Source: Methanocalculus sp.
Lineage (GTDB): Archaea > Halobacteriota > Methanomicrobia > Methanomicrobiales > Methanocorpusculaceae
Assembly (NCBI RefSeq): GCF_030651615.1
Contig: NZ_JAUSCG010000064.1
Coordinates: 1-10,300, forward strand
Direction: 5' to 3'
DNA: 10,300 nucleotides
Positions 4,414 to 10,300 of the stretch are shown piece after piece; position 1 is the stretch's first letter, and every line of letters begins with the position of its first letter. The notes below the pieces were generated by a model. That model saw nothing but the letters and a program-made list of their open reading frames with translations, was not told where the DNA came from and did no database searches. The position numbers were made by a program, and so were the translations under genes.

Positions 4414-5997
4414 GTGAAATATATTGTTGTTACCGGAGGGGTGATGAGTGGTCTTGGAAAAGGGATCACCGCCGCCTCAATAGGACGTATCCTGAAGAAC
4501 AGAGGATACATTGTGACTGCGGTCAAGATCGATCCGTACCTGAACATTGACGCGGGTACGATGAATCCTGCACAGCATGGTGAGGTCTTTGTCCTCAGAG
4601 ACGGGGCAGAGGTCGATCTCGATCTCGGTAACTATGAACGGTTCATGGATATCGAGGTTACTTCAGCACATAATATTACAACCGGAAAGATCTACCGGAC
4701 CGTGATCGATAAAGAGCGGCACGGAGATTATCTCGGAGAGACTGTTCAGATAATTCCGCATATCACCGATATGATCAAAAACCAGATCCGATCTGCGGCT
4801 CTCAACTGGAGAAGCAGCGAAGGCCCGGCAGACGTCTGTATCGTCGAAGTGGGGGGGACTGTCGGTGATATTGAGAGTATGCCGTTTTTAGAAGCGGTCC
4901 GGCAGATGCATGGAGAGTCTGAACCCGGTGATTTCATCCTGGTTCATGTCACCCTCGTTCCGGCAGATACGATGGGGGATCTCAAGACAAAACCGACACA
5001 GCATTCAGTCAAAGCATTACGAGAGCTTGGACTCTATCCTGATGTCATCGTCGGGAGGAGCGATCTCCCGATCGGAGCACATACCAAGAAGAAGATATCG
5101 GCCTTCTGTGATGTTCCGCAACGGGCGGTCATCAGCGCAACGACCGCTCCGGATACCTATCATGTACCGATGGAACTGGAGAAGGAGGGGCTTGCTGAAG
5201 TCCTCACCGAGTTCCTCCGGCTTGAGGTGCATACACCATCCAACGACTGGTACCGGCTTGTTACAAAGGAGTATACAAGCAGGATCACCGTTGCCATCGT
5301 GACGAAGTACGGTGTTGAGGATGTCTATATGAGCATCAAGGAGGCGCTGAAGCATGCCGGCCGCTCCCTATCGACTGAGGTGAATATCAGGTGGATGGAT
5401 GCGGAGAACTGTGATGACACTATCCTCTCTGAAGTGGATGGCATCCTTATTCCGGGCGGCTTTGGGACACGGGGGATCGAAGGGAAGATACAGGCGATCC
5501 GGTGTGCCCGTGAGAAGAAGATACCGCTCATCGGTCTCTGCCTCGGCTTTCAGCTTGCTGTTGTTGAGTTTGCCCGGCATGTAGCAGGGATTCCCGATGC
5601 AATAAGTGCAGAGATGGGACCTGGAACCCATGTCATCAAGATCCTCCCTGAGCAGGAGGGTGAGACCGATCTCGGTGGAACGATGCGGCTTGGAGATTTC
5701 CCTGTCATGATCACTCCGGGAACCCTTGCAGATGAAATCTATCAGGGTGCATCAGAGATCACCGAGCGGCACCGCCACAGATACGAGGTAAATCCTGACT
5801 GTATCGAGATCCTTGAAGATAAAGGACTCATATTCTCAGGCAAAAACGGGAACCGGATGGAGATACTCGAGATCAAAGACCATCCGTTCTTCTTTGCGAC
5901 TCAGTTCCATCCAGAGTTCCGCTCACGGCCAACCCGTCCATCCCCACCGTTCCTTGGGTTTGTAGCGGCATGTAAAGCAGAGAAGAAGACATCATAG
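4414..5997 (+). CDS. pyrG: CTP synthase
   Basis: A 527-residue CTP synthase (glutamine-hydrolysing), which makes CTP from UTP, ATP and glutamine in the last step of de novo pyrimidine synthesis. The N-terminal amidoligase domain (about 1-270) carries the P-loop GGVMSGLGKG (8-17), KIDPYLNIDAGTM (38-50), the EVGGTVGDIES segment (145-155) and KTKPTQHSV (191-199). The C-terminal class I glutamine amidotransferase domain (about 290-520) has the oxyanion motif IPGGFGTRG (346-354), the nucleophile Cys376 in GLCLGFQ, and His499/Glu501 in FHPEF. Length is normal and all key residues are present. The start is a GTG placed by the family N-terminus (MKYIVVTGG). It is the first gene of the plus-strand operon, 11 bases before guaAb, and both are glutamine-dependent nucleotide amidating systems. 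Confidence 0.97.
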   Translation: MKYIVVTGGVMSGLGKGITAASIGRILKNRGYIVTAVKIDPYLNIDAGTMNPAQHGEVFVLRDGAEVDLDLGNYERFMDIEVTSAHNITTGKIYRTVIDKERHGDYLGETVQIIPHITDMIKNQIRSAALNWRSSEGPADVCIVEVGGTVGDIESMPFLEAVRQMHGESEPGDFILVHVTLVPADTMGDLKTKPTQHSVKALRELGLYPDVIVGRSDLPIGAHTKKKISAFCDVPQRAVISATTAPDTYHVPMELEKEGLAEVLTEFLRLEVHTPSNDWYRLVTKEYTSRITVAIVTKYGVEDVYMSIKEALKHAGRSLSTEVNIRWMDAENCDDTILSEVDGILIPGGFGTRGIEGKIQAIRCAREKKIPLIGLCLGFQLAVVEFARHVAGIPDAISAEMGPGTHVIKILPEQEGETDLGGTMRLGDFPVMITPGTLADEIYQGASEITERHRHRYEVNPDCIEILEDKGLIFSGKNGNRMEILEIKDHPFFFATQFHPEFRSRPTRPSPPFLGFVAACKAEKKTS

Positions 5998-6008
5998 AGG
6001 TGACAATA

Positions 6009-6926
6009 ATGGTAAATGCACAAAAATTCATCGAAGAAGCAGTTGAAGAGATAAAAAAGAGCGTTGGAGATGGACATGTTGTCATGGCACTCTCCGGTGG
6101 TGTCGACAGTTCGGTCTGTGCAGCTCTTGCCGCACGGGCAATCGGTGATCGCCTCATTCCGATCTATGTCGATACCGGCCTGATGAGAAAGGGAGAGAGT
6201 GCACGGATAAAACAGCTCTTCGGATCGATCAACCTCAAGACCGTTGATGCTGCGGCTGAGTTCTTTGCTTCACTCAAAGGGATCATCGATCCCGAAGAGA
6301 AGAGGAAGGCGATCGGAGAGCGTTTCATCCGGATCTTTGAGCATGAAGCAAAGGAGACGGGGGCAGAGTATCTTCTTCAGGGAACGATCTATCCTGACCG
6401 GATCGAGAGCGAAGGGGGTATCAAGAGCCATCATAACGTCGGCGGGATGCCCCTTGATATCAAGTTCAAAGGGGTCATCGAACCTCTCAGGGACCTCTAT
6501 AAAGACGAGGTCAGGGTGGTTGCGGGAGCACTTGGTCTTCCTCCTGAGATCCAGCACAGAATGCCGTTCCCGGGCCCCGGCCTTGCGGTCAGGGTGCTTG
6601 GAGAGGTAACCCCGGAGAAGGTTGCCATCGTCCGTGAGGCGAACTATATCGTTGAGGATGAGCTGATCGAGACCTACTCTCCCTGGCAGTGTTTTGCCGC
6701 CCTCATCGGTCTTGGGACCGGTGTGAAAGGTGATGTCAGGCTTCATGGCTGGATCGTATCCGTACGTGCGGTAAACTCCCGCGATGGTATGACCGCTGAT
6801 CCCCTCAGACTACCATATGAGACACTTGAGCGGATTGCATCACGTATCACCTCCGAGATCCCCGGTGTTGCCAGAGTCGTCTATGATGTCACCGGAAAGC
6901 CCCCGGCAACAATTGAATATGAGTGA
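6009..6926 (+). CDS. guaAb: GMP synthase subunit B (ATP-pyrophosphatase/synthetase subunit)
   Basis: A 305-residue synthetase half of GMP synthase, which adenylates XMP and uses ammonia to form GMP. The PP-loop SGGVDSS lies at 29-35. GTIYPDRIES (125-134), KSHHNVGGMP (139-148), HRMPFPGPGLAVR (183-195) and the C-terminal KPPATIEYE, which contacts XMP, are all present. There is no glutaminase domain, as is usual in archaea, where GuaAa is a separate polypeptide; GuaAa is not in this window, so ammonia must come from a gene elsewhere. A GTG at 6000 is open in frame but is part of the SD GAGGTGA (5998-6004). The ATG at 6009, four bases after that SD, is the better start. It lies between pyrG and argD. 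Confidence 0.95.
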   Translation: MVNAQKFIEEAVEEIKKSVGDGHVVMALSGGVDSSVCAALAARAIGDRLIPIYVDTGLMRKGESARIKQLFGSINLKTVDAAAEFFASLKGIIDPEEKRKAIGERFIRIFEHEAKETGAEYLLQGTIYPDRIESEGGIKSHHNVGGMPLDIKFKGVIEPLRDLYKDEVRVVAGALGLPPEIQHRMPFPGPGLAVRVLGEVTPEKVAIVREANYIVEDELIETYSPWQCFAALIGLGTGVKGDVRLHGWIVSVRAVNSRDGMTADPLRLPYETLERIASRITSEIPGVARVVYDVTGKPPATIEYE

Positions 6927-6940
6927 TACTTATGAGTGAT
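6918..6940 (+). repeat. 10-base direct repeat across the guaAb/argD junction
   Basis: TATGAGTGAT occurs at 6918-6927 and again at 6931-6940, three bases apart. The first copy holds the guaAb stop and the SD-like GAGTGAT for argD; the second holds the argD ATG. The first copy also opens a six-codon frame (6919-6939). Confidence 0.7.
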
Positions 6941-8065
6941 TACCGGAGCCTTGACGCTCAATACTTTATGCCTGCCTTCTCCCGGACGATGATGATCCGG
7001 CGTGGAAAGGGATGTACGGTATGGGATGATGATGGTAAGGAGTACCTTGATCTCGTCGCAGGTATTGCCGTCTGCAGTACCGGACACTGCCATGACCATG
7101 TGGTTTCAGCAATCTGCCGCCAGGCACATGAGCTGATCCACTGTTCGAACCTCTACTATGTCCCCGGACAGGCAGAGTTTGCAGAGCGGCTCGCAAAGCT
7201 CACCCAGCTCTCCACGATCTTCTGTTCAAACTCGGGTGCAGAGGCAAACGATGCAGCACTGAAACTTGCACGCCTTGCTACAAAGCGCAATGAAGCGGTC
7301 GCCTTCACTCATGGATTCCATGGCAGAACGATCGGATCGCTTGCAGTGACACATAAACCAGCAATTCGTGAGCCGTTTGGACCACTTGAACCAAAGTGCA
7401 GCTTTGTAGAATATGGAGATCTCGATGGACTGAGGGCCACTGTCAACTCGAGTACCGCTGCAGTACTCCTTGAGCCGATACAGGGTGAGGCCGGGGTTAT
7501 TATTCCCCCTGAAGGATTCATCGAGGGTGTACGCGAGATCTGTGACGAGAAGGGTGCACTCCTCATCGCCGACGAGGTGCAGACCGGTATGGGCAGGACA
7601 GGCACCTGGCTTGCGATGCACCAGACGAAGGTGATGCCGGATATCGTCTCACTTGCAAAAGGGATCGGATCAGGATTTCCGATGGGGGCTATCGCGGCGC
7701 GGGATGGCCTTGCATTTAAGAAGAGCGAGCATGGAAGCACCTTTGCAGGTGGACCGCTTGCGATGGCTGCTGCAATGGCCACAATCGATGTCATTGAACC
7801 GATCCTTCCCGGCATTGCTGCAAAGGGTGAACGTTTCGCCTCGAAGCTTGCGAAATGGAATCCACGTGTCCGCGGCCTGATGATCGGTATTTCGGTGGGT
7901 GAACAGTGTCCACGTGTGCAGAGCCGGTGTGCCGAGCTTGGTGTACTCGTCAACTGTGCCGGAGATGGAAACCTCCGGCTGGTCCCACCACTCATCATCT
8001 CCGACGCCGAGATCGACCGTGCAGCAGGAGTCGTCAATGAAGTCCTCACTGAGGTCCTTAATTAG
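6932..8065 (+). CDS. argD: Acetylornithine aminotransferase (class III PLP aminotransferase)
   Basis: A 377-residue class III (fold type I) aminotransferase that converts N-acetylglutamate semialdehyde and glutamate to N-acetylornithine in arginine synthesis; related enzymes also act in lysine synthesis. Motifs numbered from the ATG at 6932: GIAVCSTGHCH (45-55), NSGAEAND (100-107) for cofactor phosphate, FHGRT (129-133), LEPIQGEAG (180-188), LIADEVQTGMGRTG with Asp214 for the PLP ring nitrogen, and the Schiff-base Lys243 in SLAKGIGSGFPMGA. The late LRLVPPL motif matches ArgD. Length is slightly short but complete. A GTG at 6923 is open in frame but overlaps guaAb; the SD-like GAGTGAT at 6921-6927 favours 6932. 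The 3' end overlaps hisC by 29 bases. A sister omega-aminotransferase specificity cannot be wholly excluded. Confidence 0.9.
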   Translation: MSDYRSLDAQYFMPAFSRTMMIRRGKGCTVWDDDGKEYLDLVAGIAVCSTGHCHDHVVSAICRQAHELIHCSNLYYVPGQAEFAERLAKLTQLSTIFCSNSGAEANDAALKLARLATKRNEAVAFTHGFHGRTIGSLAVTHKPAIREPFGPLEPKCSFVEYGDLDGLRATVNSSTAAVLLEPIQGEAGVIIPPEGFIEGVREICDEKGALLIADEVQTGMGRTGTWLAMHQTKVMPDIVSLAKGIGSGFPMGAIAARDGLAFKKSEHGSTFAGGPLAMAAAMATIDVIEPILPGIAAKGERFASKLAKWNPRVRGLMIGISVGEQCPRVQSRCAELGVLVNCAGDGNLRLVPPLIISDAEIDRAAGVVNEVLTEVLN

Positions 8066-9104
8066 ACCCTGCTTTCTGGAGGGTGGATATCGGTTTGCCG
8101 GGAAGGCAGAGGATATCGCTGCACGGTTTGGGTTTGAACAGGTCGCACGGCTTGCCTCAAACGAAAACCCATCTCCTCCATCCGCAGATGCACTAGCGAA
8201 GGCATACGAGGCACTCCTCTCTGGAAACCGGTACCCGGATACGACCCATGATGCACTCATTGCACAATTGCAGTCGGTTCATGGCCAGTATCCCGTGGTT
8301 ACCGGGGCAGGTATGGATGGTGTTATTGAGACGGTCGTCCGGACGATCATCTCACCACTTGACCGGGTCGTCATCTCGACACCCACCTTCTCATTTTATG
8401 ATCTTGCAGTCAAAGCACAGGGTGGAATCATTGAACATATCCAACGTTTGGAAGACTATACAGTCGATAGAGATGCATTCATCGAATCTGCATGGGATGC
8501 AAAACTCTCCTTCATCTGTTCGCCGAACAACCCGACCGGCACAGTGACCTCACCTGATGATATTGCTGCTATCCTTGAGGAGATCAAGGGTATCCTCTTC
8601 CTCGACAATGCATATGTTGAGTTCTCTGGCGTTGATTACCTCCCGCTCCTTGATAGATATGAGAACCTGATAATCGGCCGGACGATGTCGAAGGTGTATG
8701 GGCTTGCAGGACTCCGGGTCGGCTATGCCTTTGTACCGGACTGGTATCTGCCGTACTACACCCGTGCCGCAACGCCGTTTGCTCTGAATGCCGTATCTGC
8801 GGCGGCAGCTGTCGGGGCACTCAATGATCTCTCCTATGCAGATCGGTTCATTGCTCATGTCAGGCGATGGAGAGAGAGATTTGTTCTGGAGATCCCCTAC
8901 CCGGTTGCTCCGAGCGGTGCAAATTTTGTACTCGTCGATATGAGCCCATATACCGGCAGAGAGGCAGCTGATGCCCTTGCCAGAAAAGGTGTTCTGGTCA
9001 GGTCATGTGAGAGTTTCCCCGGACTTGGCGAGACCTTCATCAGGGTTTCCATCGGTGAAGACTGGGAATGCGAACGGTTCGTTTTGGCGGTCGCGTCACT
9101 ATGA
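8037..9104 (+). CDS. hisC: Histidinol-phosphate aminotransferase
   Basis: A 355-residue class I/II PLP aminotransferase that converts imidazole-acetol phosphate and glutamate to histidinol phosphate. Motifs from the ATG at 8037: LASNENP (39-45), YPD (66-68), TGAGMDGVIE (89-98), the SPNNPTG box (162-168), Asp190/Tyr193 in FLDNAYVEF, PLP Lys219 in RTMSKVYGLAGLRVGY with the phosphate-binding Arg227, and the substrate-binding Arg336 in FIRVSIG. The frame extends upstream to 7899, but that stretch lies inside argD and has no family similarity. The chosen ATG has an SD, AGGAG (8026-8030), six bases upstream, within argD. The 29-base overlap with argD and 4-base overlap with the next gene imply translational coupling. 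Related aromatic aminotransferases are the main alternative. Confidence 0.9.
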   Translation: MKSSLRSLIRPCFLEGGYRFAGKAEDIAARFGFEQVARLASNENPSPPSADALAKAYEALLSGNRYPDTTHDALIAQLQSVHGQYPVVTGAGMDGVIETVVRTIISPLDRVVISTPTFSFYDLAVKAQGGIIEHIQRLEDYTVDRDAFIESAWDAKLSFICSPNNPTGTVTSPDDIAAILEEIKGILFLDNAYVEFSGVDYLPLLDRYENLIIGRTMSKVYGLAGLRVGYAFVPDWYLPYYTRAATPFALNAVSAAAAVGALNDLSYADRFIAHVRRWRERFVLEIPYPVAPSGANFVLVDMSPYTGREAADALARKGVLVRSCESFPGLGETFIRVSIGEDWECERFVLAVASL

Positions 9105-9616
9105 TGGTTGGCTTAACCGGTGTTCCCGGTTCCGGAAAGACGACTGTTGCAGACATCCTCGAAGAGAGGGGTATCCGTGTTATTCGAATAAACGATACCA
9201 TCACCCCCTATATTCTTGGTGAAGATCCGGATCGCGATACAAAAATTATCAATGAAGAACTGTGGGCAGATGAGTTTCAAATTATTGATGGTGTTGTTGA
9301 AGGGCATCTCGCTCATCTCCTCCCCTGTGATCGGATTATTATCCTCAGGTGTAATCCTGATATCATCATCGACAGGTTAATCAGACGTGGTTACTCCTCT
9401 GAAAAGGCAAAAGAGAACGCCCTTGCCGAAGCACTTGACACTGTCCTCATCGAGAGCCTGGAATCATTTGATCCAGAAGTGATTTATGAGTTCGAGACGA
9501 CAGATATCGATAGTACTGTCGTTGCCGATTATGTTCAGGATGTCCTGATGGATAGAGGCACCCCGTCTTATGGTCACTGCGACTGGTCAGACTATCTCCT
9601 TTCATACATGCCATGA
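9101..9616 (+). CDS. AK6/Fap7-like adenylate kinase (NTPase)
   Basis: A 171-residue P-loop NTPase of the AK6 (hCINAP/Fap7) group. In archaea and eukaryotes these proteins have adenylate kinase/ATPase activity, and in yeast and Pyrococcus they are linked to small-subunit ribosome maturation through uS11. The Walker A loop is GVPGSGKT (7-14). VEGHLAHLL (66-74), LRCNP (82-86), the arginine-rich DRLIRRGYS (91-99) with EN-x-x-AE (105-110), and the C-terminal DWSDYL (161-166) are typical of the subfamily. Two adjacent ATGs (9101, 9104) are possible; 9101 gives an ATGA overlap with the hisC stop. An earlier in-frame ATG at 9068 would add eleven residues of no family likeness. Its stop overlaps the next gene as ATGA (9613-9616). 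It does not replace a canonical AMP kinase with certainty. Confidence 0.88.
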   Translation: MMVGLTGVPGSGKTTVADILEERGIRVIRINDTITPYILGEDPDRDTKIINEELWADEFQIIDGVVEGHLAHLLPCDRIIILRCNPDIIIDRLIRRGYSSEKAKENALAEALDTVLIESLESFDPEVIYEFETTDIDSTVVADYVQDVLMDRGTPSYGHCDWSDYLLSYMP

Positions 9617-10218
9617 CTCTCGATCAATTCCGTCCTCATATCAATGGAATCGTAACCCCTGTTGCCAGGTTCTCGATACGTCTCGGTCTCACTCCGAACA
9701 CTTCGACAGTCATAGCTCTTCTTGCAGCAATTGCCGCAGGGACCGCCTTCTGGTATCGTGAGATAGGGTTTGGTGTCCTGTTTGTTGCGATAAACGCCTT
9801 CTTTGATGCAATAGACGGAGCTATTGCGAGAGAAATGGGATCAGCTGGTGTAACAGGGGATTTTCTTGATCATGTCCTTGACCGGTATGCAGATATATTC
9901 ATCATCGTCGGGATCTTTGCCGGAGGTTTTACCTCATGGGAGGTCGGTGTCTTTGCACTCACCGGTGTGCTGATGTCATCGTACCTCGGTACACAGGCAC
10001 AGGCGGTAGGAGTCGGCAGGTACTATGGCGGACTCCTCGGGCGGGCAGACCGGCTGGTTCTGATCCTCTTTGCAGGAATATGTGATATCGTGATCCCGAC
10101 AGGACTCTTCTCCTGGACATACCTTGGAATCATGCTCCTCCTCTTCGGTTTCCTCGGTCATATCACCGCGATTCAGCGGTTCCGTCATGTCTGGGGGGAA
10201 CTGAACCGTTCTCAGTGA
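9613..10218 (+). CDS. CDP-alcohol phosphatidyltransferase, archaetidylinositol-phosphate-synthase-like
   Basis: A 201-residue integral membrane enzyme of the CDP-alcohol phosphatidyltransferase family, joining a CDP-linked lipid to an alcohol head group. The signature is complete: Asp65, Asp68, Gly69, Ala72, Arg73, Gly82, Asp86 and Asp90 fit D-x2-D-G-x2-A-R-x8-G-x3-D-x3-D, which binds the two metals. About six membrane segments can be seen (about 31-47, 51-66, 94-106, 111-130, 147-163, 167-187). Short archaeal members of this type with an N-terminal MTLDQFRP-like segment are usually annotated as archaetidylinositol phosphate synthase, which makes archaetidyl-myo-inositol phosphate from CDP-archaeol and inositol 3-phosphate. 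The exact head group (inositol phosphate, serine or glycerol phosphate) is inference. It is the last gene of the operon, translationally coupled to the AK6-like gene by ATGA. Confidence 0.87.
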   Translation: MTLDQFRPHINGIVTPVARFSIRLGLTPNTSTVIALLAAIAAGTAFWYREIGFGVLFVAINAFFDAIDGAIAREMGSAGVTGDFLDHVLDRYADIFIIVGIFAGGFTSWEVGVFALTGVLMSSYLGTQAQAVGVGRYYGGLLGRADRLVLILFAGICDIVIPTGLFSWTYLGIMLLLFGFLGHITAIQRFRHVWGELNRSQ

Positions 10219-10300
10219 TCATCGCCTGATAGATGGCGATGATCTGACGGACCTCCTCGCGGGTCCTCTCTTTAATGGTGTTGATCTGGCCGTTATCGAT
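10163..10300 (-). CDS. 3' end of a convergent gene of unknown function (partial)
   Basis: A minus-strand frame enters at the right edge and stops at 10163 (TGA), giving 45 C-terminal residues. The first 32 (IDNGQINTIKERTREEVRQI and the following AIYQAMITENG region) look like real protein: charged, helical and rich in GAG, ATC and GCC codons as in the neighbouring genes. No other frame of 10219-10300 is open on either strand in a convincing way. The final 18 or so residues lie over the 3' end of the phosphatidyltransferase gene, a convergent overlap of 56 bases. No family is recognised; a coiled-coil or helical C-terminus is all that can be said. Confidence 0.55.
   Translation of the reverse strand: MDNGQINTIKERTREEVRQIIAIYQAMITENGSVPPRHDGTAESR
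10217..10244. terminator. Perfect 10-bp hairpin at the convergent junction
   Basis: GATCATCGCC (10217-10226) and GGCGATGATC (10235-10244) are perfect inverted repeats around an 8-base loop. The stem begins within the TGA stop of the phosphatidyltransferase gene. No long T-tract follows on the plus strand (only CTCTCTTT about 20 bases on), so a classic terminator is not proven. It may end or protect the operon mRNA, or block read-through between convergent genes. Confidence 0.45.

Noticed and set aside
6270..6746. 158-codon minus-strand frame within guaAb
   Set aside because: Antisense shadow of a highly conserved gene; no recognisable domain and no start context.
7899..8036. N-terminal extension of the hisC frame
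   Set aside because: It lies within argD, has no aminotransferase similarity, and the ATG at 8037 has a good SD.
7309..8049. Long 246-codon minus-strand open frame opposite argD
   Set aside because: Its translation is low-complexity, rich in Ser, Pro, Arg and Ile as expected from the antisense of a GC-biased gene, while the plus strand encodes a full ArgD with all motifs.
7670..8260. 196-codon minus-strand frame across the argD/hisC junction
   Set aside because: Overlaps two confidently identified genes and has no family features.
1..10300. Mobile element, CRISPR array, defence system, tRNA or riboswitch
   Set aside because: No transposase or integrase motifs, terminal repeats, regularly spaced repeats, cloverleaf or known riboswitch core were seen on either strand.

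Overview
The window reads as an ordinary stretch of a euryarchaeal chromosome, most likely a methanogen of the Methanomicrobiales or a close relative. Evidence: GMP synthase is split, with a stand-alone ATP-pyrophosphatase subunit; an AK6/Fap7-type adenylate kinase is followed by a CDP-alcohol phosphatidyltransferase of the archaeal lipid type; a secreted PEGA-repeat protein ends in a C-terminal membrane anchor; and TATA/BRE-like promoter elements sit about 25-28 bases before several start codons. The order-level assignment is inference from gene style. No mobile element, CRISPR array, tRNA or rRNA was seen, and coding density is high on both strands.

Left half (1-3827), all on the minus strand. 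In transcription order: a two-repeat PEGA surface protein, a GNAT acetyltransferase, an integral membrane protein of the small multidrug-export (COG2426-like) family, a DJ-1/PfpI protein, an ALG5-like family 2 glycosyltransferase, and a TPR protein that runs off the left edge. The last three are tightly packed (3-base gap, then a 4-base ATGA overlap). A hairpin plus eight-T tract separates the PEGA gene from the GNAT gene. The membrane-protein gene has its own leader with a dyad and a possible Shine-Dalgarno (SD)-sequestering hairpin.

An 87-base divergent promoter region (3828-3914) separates this block from the plus-strand genes. A hotdog thioesterase (3915-4331) comes first. It is followed by an apparent six-gene operon behind a clear TATA box at 4378: pyrG (CTP synthase), guaAb (GMP synthase subunit B), argD (acetylornithine aminotransferase), hisC (histidinol-phosphate aminotransferase), an AK6/Fap7-like NTPase, and an archaetidylinositol-phosphate-synthase-like enzyme. 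Junctions are 11 and 5 bases, then overlaps of 29, 4 and 4 bases, so one transcript is likely. The operon mixes pyrimidine, purine, arginine, histidine and lipid head-group synthesis.

At the right edge the 3' end of a convergent minus-strand gene appears to overlap the last operon gene by 56 bases, with a perfect 10-bp hairpin at the junction. I found no convincing new multi-gene system. The items worth a second look are small regulatory structures and a few residue-level oddities.
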